Source: Bradyrhizobium sp. CSA207 (GTDB taxonomy: Bacteria; Pseudomonadota; Alphaproteobacteria; Rhizobiales; Xanthobacteraceae). From it: a stretch of 64,000 nt of DNA. The notes under the pieces were generated by a model that saw only the letters and a program-made list of their open reading frames with translations, was not told the origin of the DNA and did no database searches. Both the position numbers and the translations under genes were made by a program. The stretch is from assembly GCF_029051685.1 (NCBI RefSeq), contig NZ_JAACFT010000040.1, positions 1 through 64,000 on the forward strand, written 5' to 3'. This document shows positions 1-7,889 of the stretch, piece by piece; positions within the stretch are counted from its first letter, which is position 1, and every line of letters starts with the position of its first letter.

Positions 1-199
1 AACAGCATCTCTGTCAAATCGTGCTGTGCTTGGTTCTTCCGAGGATCGACCAACGACGAAAAGCATTCCGTGAAGCGCTCCAAAATAGTCCCCTCTCGAG
101 TCAGGAGACACTGTCAGAATCAAATTTCCTCGCCTTGGCAATAGCTTGGACGCGCCGACATGCGATTCCCCTGCCCCTCCAGGGGAGGGTAAGCGTCCC
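1..199. other. No gene seen at the left edge
   Basis: No reading frame with convincing protein character is visible here. A short C-rich/G-rich inverted repeat near 170-190 could be part of a terminator for the leftward glutathione transferase gene that ends at 200. Nothing else is supported. Confidence 0.5.
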
Positions 200-826
200 T
201 CAATCCAGCTTCGCCTCCATCCCCCGCTTCACCGCGGGGCGCGCCATCAGGGCTTCGTACCAGCGCTTGACGTTGGGGAAATCGGCCAACTCAACCTTGT
301 GGCGAGGATGGCGCCAGGCCCAGCCCAGGATGGCGAAATCGGCCACCGAGAGATCGCCGGCGACGAAATCACGCCCATCGAGGCGCCGGTCCAGCACGCC
401 GTAGAGCCGGCGCGTCTCCGCCATGAAGCGCTTCAGGCCATAGGCGCGGTCCTGCTCGTTCTCCAGCGCGATGAAATGATGCACCTGGCCCGGCATCGGC
501 CCGAAGCCACCCATCTGCCACATCAGCCATTCGTAGACGGGAATGCGGCCCGCCAGCGGCTTCGGCAGGAATTTGCCGGTCTTTTCGCCGAGATAGAGCA
601 GGATCGCACCGGATTCGAACACGTTGACAGGCTTGCCGTCCGGCCCGTCGGGGTCGACGATGGCGGGGATCTTGTTGTTGGGGGACAGCTTGAGGAACTC
701 GGGCGCCATCTGCTCGCCCTTGGTGATGTTCACCGGGATCACCTTGTAAGGCAGCCCCATCTCCTCCAGCGCGACCGAGATTTTCCGGCCGTTCGGCGTG
801 TTCCAGGTGTGCAGCTCGATGGTCAT
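200..826 (-). CDS. Glutathione S-transferase, YfcG/YghU-like
   Basis: A 208-residue cytosolic glutathione transferase-type protein. The N-terminal half has the thioredoxin fold with HTWNTPNGRK at the start, NNKIPAIVD with the cis-proline at about 53-61, and the ESGAILLYL glutathione-contact motif. The C-terminal half is the all-helical domain ending in the SVADFAILGW-type segment. The family usually performs glutathione-dependent disulfide reduction or conjugation; the substrate here is unknown. The ATG at 826 is chosen because AAGGAAATAAGG lies just upstream; an upstream ATG in frame lacks such a site. It is divergent from pyrE, and three 13-bp tandem repeats precede its ribosome site. Confidence 0.9.
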   Translation of the reverse strand: MTIELHTWNTPNGRKISVALEEMGLPYKVIPVNITKGEQMAPEFLKLSPNNKIPAIVDPDGPDGKPVNVFESGAILLYLGEKTGKFLPKPLAGRIPVYEWLMWQMGGFGPMPGQVHHFIALENEQDRAYGLKRFMAETRRLYGVLDRRLDGRDFVAGDLSVADFAILGWAWRHPRHKVELADFPNVKRWYEALMARPAVKRGMEAKLD

Positions 827-837
827 TACCTTATTTC

Positions 838-876
838 CTTGCCCAGTTTTCTTGCCCGGTTTTCTTGCCCGACAGA
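838..876. repeat. Three 13-bp tandem repeats upstream of the GST gene
   Basis: Three consecutive 13-bp units start with CTTGCCC (838-850, 851-863, 864-876). The first two differ at one base and the third diverges after CTTGCCCG. They abut the ribosome site of the leftward GST gene, so on that strand they form a purine-rich GGGCAAGAAAA repeat in the probable leader. Confidence 0.75.
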
Positions 877-1037
877 CCTGCCGCCTCACCTACTCCAGAA
901 GGTTGCACCCCTACAACCGGCGGACCGGGATGGCCGACCGTCAGCCGATCCCTGTTGACTGGACTTGTCTCCTCTGGAATGTCGCGGCCGTGGCGGATAA
1001 ATTCCGCCACTTCCAAAAATGCTCCCGAGGGACCGCC

Positions 1038-1601
1038 GTGTCGAAATCAGCCTCCCGCGCCCGCCTGTTCGAAATCATCCGCCGCCGCTCGTTCGGCCGC
1101 GGTGACGTGACGCTCGCGTCGGGCCGCAAGAGCGATTTCTATTTCAACCTCAAGCCGACCATGCTGGACCCGGAGGGCGCCACACTGCTCGCCGAGCTCA
1201 CCTATGAGACGCTGAAGGACGACCAGCTCGATTTCATCGGCGGGCTCGAGATGGGTGCGGTGCCGCTTGCCGGCGCGCTGGCGCAGATCTCCTGGATCAA
1301 GGGCCATCCCATCGCGGCGTTCTTCGTCCGCAAGAAGCCGAAGGAGCACGGCGCAAAGCTCGCGATCGAGGGGCTTCCCAAGGGCGAGACGCTTCAAGGC
1401 AAGCGTGTGGTGATCATCGAGGACGTCACCACCACCGGCGGCTCGGCGATGAAGGCGGTGGAATCCGTGCGGGAGACCGGCGCCGAGGTGGTGCTAGTGC
1501 TGACCATGGTCGATCGCGAGGAAGGCGCCACCGACACGTTCGGCGCGGCCGGCCTGCCGTTCCGCTCGCTGTACAAGGCGTCGGAGTTTTTGAAGGCGTA
1601 A
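1038..1601 (+). CDS. pyrE: Orotate phosphoribosyltransferase
   Basis: A 187-residue enzyme converting orotate and PRPP to orotidine 5'-phosphate in pyrimidine synthesis. The PRPP-binding loop VVIIEDVTTTGGS is at about 124-136 and the flexible-loop basic segment FVRKKPKEHG at about 96-105. The frame is open further upstream, but the GTG at 1038 follows GAGGGA and gives the usual family length; upstream residues do not resemble PyrE. It is transcribed away from the GST gene. No other pyrimidine gene is adjacent. Confidence 0.95.
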   Translation: MSKSASRARLFEIIRRRSFGRGDVTLASGRKSDFYFNLKPTMLDPEGATLLAELTYETLKDDQLDFIGGLEMGAVPLAGALAQISWIKGHPIAAFFVRKKPKEHGAKLAIEGLPKGETLQGKRVVIIEDVTTTGGSAMKAVESVRETGAEVVLVLTMVDREEGATDTFGAAGLPFRSLYKASEFLKA

Positions 1602-1737
1602 TTTTCTCTCCCTCCCCGCAAGCGGGCGAGACGAAGCGCCCCCAGTCACCGCTCATTTACCATCACCCTTTATGGTGAATCGGAAGCTGAGACGCGTTTG
1701 CTCTCGGCGGGTTGCGTTGCGTCGGGTGGAGTGAGCG

Positions 1738-2553
1738 TTGCGTACAGTCGTGTCCCATGCGCGCCGGCGGCGTCGCGCGATGCTTGTGGCTGCCATTCTT
1801 GCAGCACCGCTGCTCGCGGATCCGGCCCCGGTTTCGGCCGAAGGCCTGTTCGACTTCTTGTTCGGTGGCGCGCAGCAGCAGCGGCCGCAGCGCGAGGTGC
1901 CGCAGGCGAGCTCCTACGCTGATCCCTTCACCGGCCAGCAGAATGTCGCAAGCCCGCAATATGTCCCGCCGACGCGCGCGGCTGCCGCCGGCGGATCAGG
2001 CCCGGCGTTCTGCGTGCGCAGCTGTGACGGGAAATATTTTCCGCTGATGCGCGGCCTCGCCTCGCCGGCGCAGATGTGTCAGGCGTTCTGTCCTGCCAGC
2101 GCAACAAAAGTGTATTTCGGCTCCAGCATCGACGGCGCCACCGCGCAGACCGGCGAGCGCTACGCCGACAGCGAGAACGCGTTCGCCTACCGCAAGGCGC
2201 TGCGTTCGGATTGCACCTGTAACGGCCGCGAGCCGGTCGGGCTTGCCCCGATCGATCTGGCGCTGGACTCGTCGCTCAAGGCCGGCGACGTCATCGCGAC
2301 CACCGACGGCCTGGTCGCCTACACCGGCATTCGCGTCGGCAACGACCAGACCGCAGATTTCACCCCGGTCGCCTCCTATCCCGGCCTCACCGCGCAGGTC
2401 CGCGCACGCCTCGGCGAAATGAAGGTGGCCCCGGTGCGCGCAGAGACCGTGGCGGCGGATGCGCCGTCAGCGGAGATTGTGCATGGGGCGTTGCCTGATG
2501 TGACGGTGCCGAAGACGCAGGCGAAGCCAGCGAAGCGGGCAGGGCTGGATTAG
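1738..2553 (+). CDS. DUF2865 secreted protein
   Basis: A 271-residue protein with a basic N-terminus, a hydrophobic stretch at about 15-33 and a probable signal cleavage after PVSA. The mature part has a Cys-containing block (FCVRSCDGKYFPL, then CQAFCPA and CTCNG) typical of the DUF2865 family of alphaproteobacteria, whose function is unknown. The likely start is the TTG at 1738 behind GGTGGAG. The four paired cysteines suggest a disulfide-bonded periplasmic domain. A palindromic repeat follows the stop codon. Confidence 0.8.
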   Translation: MRTVVSHARRRRRAMLVAAILAAPLLADPAPVSAEGLFDFLFGGAQQQRPQREVPQASSYADPFTGQQNVASPQYVPPTRAAAAGGSGPAFCVRSCDGKYFPLMRGLASPAQMCQAFCPASATKVYFGSSIDGATAQTGERYADSENAFAYRKALRSDCTCNGREPVGLAPIDLALDSSLKAGDVIATTDGLVAYTGIRVGNDQTADFTPVASYPGLTAQVRARLGEMKVAPVRAETVAADAPSAEIVHGALPDVTVPKTQAKPAKRAGLD

Positions 2554-2558
2554 CTCAG

Positions 2559-2683
2559 TCTCGTGTCCCGGACGCGGCGCGGCATGAAATGACGCGACGC
2601 TGAGCCGGGACCCAGAATACCGCAAAGATGGGCCCCGGCTCTGCAGCGCACCGCGTTGCGCTTTGTCCGGGGCACGAGACTAC
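2559..2683. repeat. REP-like intergenic palindrome
   Basis: Outer arms TCTCGTGTCCCGGACG and GTCCGGGGCACGAGA face each other, with inner GAGCCGGGACC and GGCCCCGGCTC arms. It fills the space between two convergent genes. It resembles dispersed palindromic repeats common in Bradyrhizobium-type genomes and may act as a bidirectional terminator. Confidence 0.6.
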
Positions 2684-3111
2684 CTTACGATGATCACCCC
2701 GATCACGTTCGGCGCCGCCAGATATTTCTCCTCGATCGCGGCGCGCGCGGCGGCGCGGTTGTCCGGGGTCAACAGGCCGCGCTTCTCAGCCAAAATCATC
2801 CAGCAGAAACCCCACCAGTCCGTCAGCATGCCCGCCTCGTCGATAAGGTCATAGCCCTGCTCGGCCGCGAAAATCCGCGCATGTGCTTCGTCCAGCGTGT
2901 CGAGAAACAGATGGTCCTCGGACGAGAACAAATCGTCGCTGACGTCGTCGATGGTGTAGCCCCAGATCGACTGGCACACCGCGTTGAACTCGCGGTCGAA
3001 TTGGTCGTCGTCCACCGCGTAGCGCCGCGCCGTCCGATGCAGCCGCGACAGCGACCGCGCGAAATCGGCGATCCTGGTGAGGGCAAATTGATCGAAGGCA
3101 ATGGTGGACAT
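2680..3111 (-). CDS. Conserved hypothetical protein
   Basis: A 143-residue soluble acidic protein with no recognised catalytic motif, signal peptide or membrane segment. It is rich in Asp/Glu and aromatic residues (DEAGMLTDWWGFCWMILAEKRG at about 93-114, read as two adjacent blocks). The ATG at 3111 is preferred over an ATG 15 codons upstream because GAGG precedes it and MSTIAFDQF starts a regular helical sequence. It stands alone, convergent with the DUF2865 gene. I do not recognise its function. Confidence 0.65.
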   Translation of the reverse strand: MSTIAFDQFALTRIADFARSLSRLHRTARRYAVDDDQFDREFNAVCQSIWGYTIDDVSDDLFSSEDHLFLDTLDEAHARIFAAEQGYDLIDEAGMLTDWWGFCWMILAEKRGLLTPDNRAAARAAIEEKYLAAPNVIGVIIVR

Positions 3112-3226
3112 GTAGACCTCGCGACGTCTGACAGACCCTAGATATTGTGTCGGCAACGCACCGAATCACAATGATATATCAGAGACTTGCTAAAGTGTTC
3201 CTAATTTGTTCCGATGCCTCCACAGA

Positions 3227-3266
3227 GTCGTCCCGGCGAAGGCCGGGACCCATAACCACCGCTGTC
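3227..3266 (+). repeat. Left 40-bp inverted repeat of the GIY-YIG unit
   Basis: This 40-bp sequence is the reverse complement of 3587-3626 with one mismatch. It contains its own hairpin, GTCCCGGC / GCCGGGAC with a GAAG loop, as in REP elements. It ends 28 bases before the nuclease start codon. Confidence 0.9.
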
Positions 3267-3294
3267 GGACGTTTTCGGAAACGGGCGCCCCGCA

Positions 3295-3588
3295 ATGAAT
3301 GCACCAGCCGCATACTATGTCTACATTCTCGCGAGCCGACGTTATGGCACGTTGTACATCGGTGTTTGCAACAACCTTAGCAATCGACTGGCGTTACATC
3401 GCTCCGGACGCGGTTCAAAGTTCGTCACGAAGTATGGTGTGACGCGGCTCGTCTATGTCGAAACATATGCGACGCCGTCCGAAGCGATCGCACGTGAGAA
3501 GGCGCTGAAGGAGTGGCAGCGTGACTGGAAGATTCGCTTGATCGAGAAGGAAAATCCGGATTGGCGCGATCTGTCGCATCTTCTTTGA
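3295..3588 (+). CDS. GIY-YIG nuclease domain protein (UPF0213-like)
   Basis: A 97-residue single-domain GIY-YIG protein. VYIL at about 9-12 and LYIG at 20-23 form the signature strands, followed by NNLSNRL with the conserved Arg31 and His35, and a distal Glu in SEAIAREKALKEW. The family are small endonucleases, some repair-related and many uncharacterised. The stop codon overlaps the right inverted repeat by two bases, and the gene sits precisely between 40-bp inverted repeats. This arrangement suggests a mobile or repeat-associated unit comparable to REP-associated transposase genes. Mobility is inference. Confidence 0.85.
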   Translation: MNAPAAYYVYILASRRYGTLYIGVCNNLSNRLALHRSGRGSKFVTKYGVTRLVYVETYATPSEAIAREKALKEWQRDWKIRLIEKENPDWRDLSHLL

Positions 3589-3626
3589 CGGCGGTGGTTA
3601 TGGGTCCCGGCCTTCGCCGGGACGAC
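3587..3626 (-). repeat. Right 40-bp inverted repeat of the GIY-YIG unit
   Basis: It matches the reverse complement of 3227-3266 at 39 of 40 positions, with the same 8-bp stem and 4-base loop. Its first two bases are part of the nuclease stop codon. Confidence 0.9.
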
Positions 3627-3651
3627 ACCAATTTTGTGGCGAGCGATTCCC

Positions 3652-3909
3652 TCAATTCACCGCCGACATCAGCCTATCCCCGCATGCGCTCGCGTAAAAC
3701 TTGCCGCCGCATTGGCGCTTGATGGCGGTGCAGCGGGCGGCGGGGGAGGCATTTTGCGGGACGGTGAAACCGCAGCTCAGGCCGTCGGCGCTGCGGCCCG
3801 GCTTGCCCGCGGCAAATGCAGCGCTGGAAGCGGTGATGCAGACGACGAGCAGGGCCGCGGTGGCGATTTCGATCAGCAGTCGCATCTGCTGTTTCACCCG
3901 CAATTTCAT
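3652..3909 (-). CDS. Small secreted Cys-rich hypothetical protein
   Basis: An 85-residue protein. A basic N-terminus (MKLRVKQQMR) leads into a hydrophobic segment ending ASSAAFA, a typical Sec signal. The mature part of about 50 residues has four Cys (SCGF, ARCTAIKRQCGGKFYASACGD). The ATG at 3909 lies six bases behind GGAGGAG; another ATG at 3915 touches the ribosome site and is less likely. Function is not recognised. It is divergent from glgP across about 200 bases. Confidence 0.65.
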   Translation of the reverse strand: MKLRVKQQMRLLIEIATAALLVVCITASSAAFAAGKPGRSADGLSCGFTVPQNASPAARCTAIKRQCGGKFYASACGDRLMSAVN

Positions 3910-4114
3910 GGGCATCTCCTCCACACTGATGGCCGAATTGGCCTCTAATGTAGCACTGAATCCACGCTTTCCCGTGCTGATCCGGGTTCCCAAACCGGCC
4001 CATTCCTTGCATAAATTTGCGCCAGTGCAATGCACGGCGGCGCCTGTGATGGTTTCGGTCCGGAAGCATGACGCGTAGGGTTAGTGGTGTTCTCGCGACC
4101 AGGAAGTAACGGCC

Positions 4115-6631
4115 TTGCAAGATTCATCGTTCCAGCCAAATTTTCCTGCCCCCGACCAGCCCATCGACGAACTCGCGCTGGCCGAGATCAAGGGCGCGAT
4201 CCTGGCGAAGCTGCGTCTTGCCATCGGCAAGGACGCAGGCATGGCGACCAAGCACGACTGGTATCAGGCCGCGGCGCTGGCGCTGCGCGACCGCATCGTG
4301 CATCGCTGGCTCAGCGCCGAGAAGCGCAGCTACGACGCGGGCCGCAAGCGCGTCTACTATCTCTCGCTCGAATTCCTGATCGGCCGCCTCTTCACCGATG
4401 CGCTCAACAACATGGGCCTCTTGAAGATCTTCGAGGTCGCGCTCGGCGATCTCGGCGTCTCCTTGCCTGAGCTGCGCAAATGCGAGCCGGATGCGGCGCT
4501 CGGCAATGGCGGCCTCGGTCGGCTCGCCGCCTGTTTCATGGAGAGCATGGCGACGCTGTCGATCCCCGCGATCGGCTACGGCATCCGCTACGATTACGGC
4601 CTGTTCCGCCAGATCATCAATCAGGGCTGGCAGCAGGAATATCCGGACGAATGGCTCGGCTTCGGCAACCCCTGGGAATTGCAGCGGCCCGAGGTGATCT
4701 ATGACGTTCGCTTCGGCGGCGGCGTCGAGCATGTCGACGACAAGGGCCGCGACCGCGCGATCTGGCATCCGTCCGAGACCGTGCAGGCGTTGGCCTATGA
4801 CACGCCGATCGTCGGCTGGCGCGGCCAGCACGTCAATGCGCTGCGGCTATGGTCGGCGCGCTCGCCCGACCCCTTGAAGCTCGACGCCTTCAACACCGGC
4901 GATTATGTCAGCGCCAGCGCCGAGCAGTCGCGTGCCGAAGCGATCTGCAAATTCCTCTATCCGAACGACGAGAGCCCGGCCGGCCGCGAACTGCGCCTGC
5001 GCCAGGAATATTTCTTCGTCTCGGCCTCGCTTCAGGACCTGGTCAAGCGCCATCTCGCCTCCGACGGCCAGCTGCGCAGCCTGTCGAACAAGGTCGCGGT
5101 GCAGCTCAACGACACCCATCCGAGCCTTGCCGTCACCGAGCTGATGCGGATCCTGATCGACGATCACAATTTCCGCTGGGACGAGGCCTGGAAGATCACG
5201 GTCGCGACGCTGTCCTACACCAACCACACGCTGCTGCCGGAAGCATTGGAGACCTGGCCGGTCGAGCTGTTCGAGCGCCTGCTGCCGCGGCATCTCGAGA
5301 TCATCTACCGCATCAACGTCCAGCACCTCGCGCTGGCGGAAGCGCGCGCCCCCGGTGACATCGACTTCCGCGCCTCGGTCTCGCTGATCGACGAGAAGAG
5401 CGGGCGCCGCGTGCGCATGGGCCAGCTCGCCTTCGTCGGCTCGCACCGCATCAACGGCGTCTCGGCGATGCATTCGGACCTGATGCGCGAGACCGTATTC
5501 CACGATCTCAATCATCTCTATCCCGGCCGCATCACCAACAAGACCAACGGCATCACCTTTCGCCGCTGGCTGATGCTGGCGAACCCGAAGCTGACCGACC
5601 TGTTGCGCGAGGCCTGCGGCGAAGCCGTGCTCGACGATCCGACGCAGCTCAGCCTGATCGAGGCGCGTGCCAGCGACGTCGAATTCCAGAAGAAATTCCG
5701 CAGCGTCAAGCTTCACAACAAGACGGCGCTGGCGCGCCTGATCGGCGAGCGGCTCGGCATCAAGGTCGACCCGAACGCGCTGTTCGACGTGCAGATCAAG
5801 CGCATCCATGAATACAAGCGCCAACTGCTCAACGTCATCGAGACGGTGGCGCTGTACCAAGCGATCAAGGACGACCCCAACGGCAATTGGGTACCGCGGG
5901 TCAAGATCTTCGCCGGCAAGGCGGCGGCGAGCTACCGCTACGCCAAGCTGATCATCAAGCTGATCAACGACGTTGCGGAGGTCGTCAACAACGATCCCTC
6001 GATCGGCGGCAAGCTCAAGGTCGTGTTCCTGCCCGACTACAATGTCAGCCTCGCGGAAGTGATCATTCCCGCGGCCGACCTGTCCGAGCAGATCTCGACC
6101 GCCGGCATGGAAGCCTCCGGCACCGGCAACATGAAGCTGTCACTGAACGGCGCCCTCACCATCGGCACGCTCGATGGCGCCAACATCGAGATCCGCGACC
6201 ATGTCGGCGCAGAGAACATCGCCATCTTCGGCATGGAGGCCGGCGACGTGATGATCCGGCGCAAGCAGGGCCTGGATGCCTCCGACGTGATCCGCAGATC
6301 GCCAAAGCTCCAGCGCGCCATCAACTCGATCGGTGGCGGCGAGTTCTCGCCCGGCGATCCCGGGCGTTTCGAGTCGATCGCGCATGCCCTGCGCTATCTC
6401 GACCACTACATGGTCAGCGCCGATTTCGATTCCTATTACGAGGCGCAGCGCAGCGTCGATGCGCGCTGGCAGGTGGCGCCGGCCTGGACGCGCGCCAGTA
6501 TCCTCAATGTCGCGCGCATGGCGTGGTTCTCGTCGGACCGCACCATCCGCGAATACGCCGAGGAGATCTGGAACGTGCCGGTGAATCCGTCCACGCCCTT
6601 GCTGCCAAACCTGCGCGACGTGGCGGGCTGA
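4115..6631 (+). CDS. glgP: Glycogen/maltodextrin phosphorylase
   Basis: An 838-residue family-35 phosphorylase that releases glucose 1-phosphate from alpha-1,4-glucans. The pyridoxal-phosphate signature EASGTGNMKLSLNGALTIG contains the cofactor lysine near residue 674. LSLEFLIGR near the N-terminus and the KRIHEYKRQLLN motif are also typical. Length matches full bacterial enzymes. The probable start is the TTG at 4115 behind AGGAAG; the next Met is at residue 43 inside the conserved fold. No other glycogen gene is adjacent, so it appears to be a single-gene unit. Confidence 0.95.
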   Translation: MQDSSFQPNFPAPDQPIDELALAEIKGAILAKLRLAIGKDAGMATKHDWYQAAALALRDRIVHRWLSAEKRSYDAGRKRVYYLSLEFLIGRLFTDALNNMGLLKIFEVALGDLGVSLPELRKCEPDAALGNGGLGRLAACFMESMATLSIPAIGYGIRYDYGLFRQIINQGWQQEYPDEWLGFGNPWELQRPEVIYDVRFGGGVEHVDDKGRDRAIWHPSETVQALAYDTPIVGWRGQHVNALRLWSARSPDPLKLDAFNTGDYVSASAEQSRAEAICKFLYPNDESPAGRELRLRQEYFFVSASLQDLVKRHLASDGQLRSLSNKVAVQLNDTHPSLAVTELMRILIDDHNFRWDEAWKITVATLSYTNHTLLPEALETWPVELFERLLPRHLEIIYRINVQHLALAEARAPGDIDFRASVSLIDEKSGRRVRMGQLAFVGSHRINGVSAMHSDLMRETVFHDLNHLYPGRITNKTNGITFRRWLMLANPKLTDLLREACGEAVLDDPTQLSLIEARASDVEFQKKFRSVKLHNKTALARLIGERLGIKVDPNALFDVQIKRIHEYKRQLLNVIETVALYQAIKDDPNGNWVPRVKIFAGKAAASYRYAKLIIKLINDVAEVVNNDPSIGGKLKVVFLPDYNVSLAEVIIPAADLSEQISTAGMEASGTGNMKLSLNGALTIGTLDGANIEIRDHVGAENIAIFGMEAGDVMIRRKQGLDASDVIRRSPKLQRAINSIGGGEFSPGDPGRFESIAHALRYLDHYMVSADFDSYYEAQRSVDARWQVAPAWTRASILNVARMAWFSSDRTIREYAEEIWNVPVNPSTPLLPNLRDVAG

Positions 6632-6750
6632 TTTCCCACGCGACGAAATCGGCGTTACCTGCGAGGTTATTGCATCTCGCAGGATGGATGATGATATGAT
6701 CGCCATCATCCCCAAGGCGGGGTCGGCGATATGGACGCCGTAACCTCGAG

Positions 6751-6836
6751 CACCGTCATTGCGAGCGCAGCGAAGCAATCCAGATTCTTTCCGCGGCGAC
6801 AGTCTGGATTGCTTCGCTGCGCTCGCAATGACGGTG
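6751..6836. repeat. Perfect 34-bp inverted repeat (REP-like hairpin)
   Basis: Arms 6751-6784 and 6803-6836 are perfect reverse complements around an 18-base loop. They contain the CATTGCGAGCGCAGCGAAG motif that recurs as a dispersed palindrome in related genomes (recollection). It lies between glgP and the thioesterase-like gene and could terminate glgP transcription, although no U-tract follows. Confidence 0.9.
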
Positions 6837-6857
6837 GGGTCGGTATCGAGGACAGCA

Positions 6858-7673
6858 ATGCACGCCAAGCTCCCGCACCCTTTCGACGATGCCACGCGCG
6901 TCACCGCCGGCGACAGTAGCTGGCAGGGGCACACCAGCGACGATTACTGGGCCTTTGTCGGTCCGTTCGGCGGCGTCACCGCCGCAACCATCCTGCGCGC
7001 GTTGATCGACCATCCGCAAGCCGTCGGCGATCCGCTGGCGGTCACCGTCAACTATTGCGCGCCGATCGCCAAGGGACCATTCGATCTCGACGTCCGGCTG
7101 GTGAAGGCCAACCGCTCGAACCAGCACTGGAGCGTCGAACTGTCGCAAGGCGGCGGCGAGGTCGCAACGCTCGCCACCGCCGTGTTTGCCGAGCGCCGAC
7201 CGTCCTGGGAGCACGGGGTGGCGAAATGTCCGGACGCCAGTTCGTTCGAGAACACACTGCCTTTCCCGAAGATCTCGGCGTCCTGGGCCAATCAGTATGA
7301 TTTCCGATTCGTCGAGGGCGAGATGCGCGTCGGGCCGCCGCAGGTCGAGCTCGCCAGCACCTATTCGAAAGTCTGGATCGGCGACCGCACGCCGCGCAAG
7401 CTCGACATGCTGTCGCTGATGGCGATGTCAGACGCATTCTTCGGCCGCATCTTCCATGCACGGCGCGAGCTGGTGCCGTTCGGCACGGTGTCGCTGACGA
7501 CATATTTCCACACCGACGCGGAAGAGCTCGCGGCCGAAGACATCACCCGCGTGCTCGCGACAGCTGACGCAAAGATCTTCCACAAGAGCTATGGCGATCA
7601 GAACGGCGAGCTGTGGTCCCCGAGCGGCCGCCTGCTCGCGACCACGACGCAGATCGCGTATTTCAAGGCGTGA
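6858..7673 (+). CDS. Acyl-CoA thioesterase-like hotdog protein
   Basis: A 271-residue protein with two predicted hotdog halves, as in TesB-type thioesterases: GPFGGVTAATILRAL and VTVNYCAPIAKGPFDLDVRLVKANRSNQHW in the first, and the C-terminal GDQNGELWSPSGRLLATTTQIAYF as the usual ending. Such enzymes hydrolyse acyl-CoA; chain length is not predictable. The ATG at 6858 follows GAGG. The frame remains open back into the hairpin repeat, but that part is repeat sequence, not protein. The gene stands alone between two palindromic repeats. Confidence 0.8.
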   Translation: MHAKLPHPFDDATRVTAGDSSWQGHTSDDYWAFVGPFGGVTAATILRALIDHPQAVGDPLAVTVNYCAPIAKGPFDLDVRLVKANRSNQHWSVELSQGGGEVATLATAVFAERRPSWEHGVAKCPDASSFENTLPFPKISASWANQYDFRFVEGEMRVGPPQVELASTYSKVWIGDRTPRKLDMLSLMAMSDAFFGRIFHARRELVPFGTVSLTTYFHTDAEELAAEDITRVLATADAKIFHKSYGDQNGELWSPSGRLLATTTQIAYFKA

Positions 7674-7678
7674 ACTTC

Positions 7679-7832
7679 TTTCCCTCTCCCCTTGTGGGAG
7701 AGGGTCGCTCGCCGCGCTAGCGGCGAGACGGGTGAGGGTCTCTCTCCGCACGTCACTGTCGCGGTTGAGTTCGCGGACACAACCCCTCATCCGGCGCTTC
7801 GCGCCACCTTCTCCCACAAGGGGAGAAGGGAC
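7679..7832. repeat. Compound REP-like palindrome
   Basis: CCCTCTCCCCTTGTGGGAGAGGG on the left and TTCTCCCACAAGGGGAGAAGG on the right are inverted copies, each also a hairpin. Between them sit GCGGCGAGACGGGTGAGGG and CCCTCATCCGGCGC, a second inverted pair. The element fills the space between two convergent genes. Confidence 0.8.
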
Positions 7833-7889
7833 AACCCAAACAAAAAGGGCGGCCTCACGGCCGCCCCTTCGCGTTTCAAGTAGGAAAAA

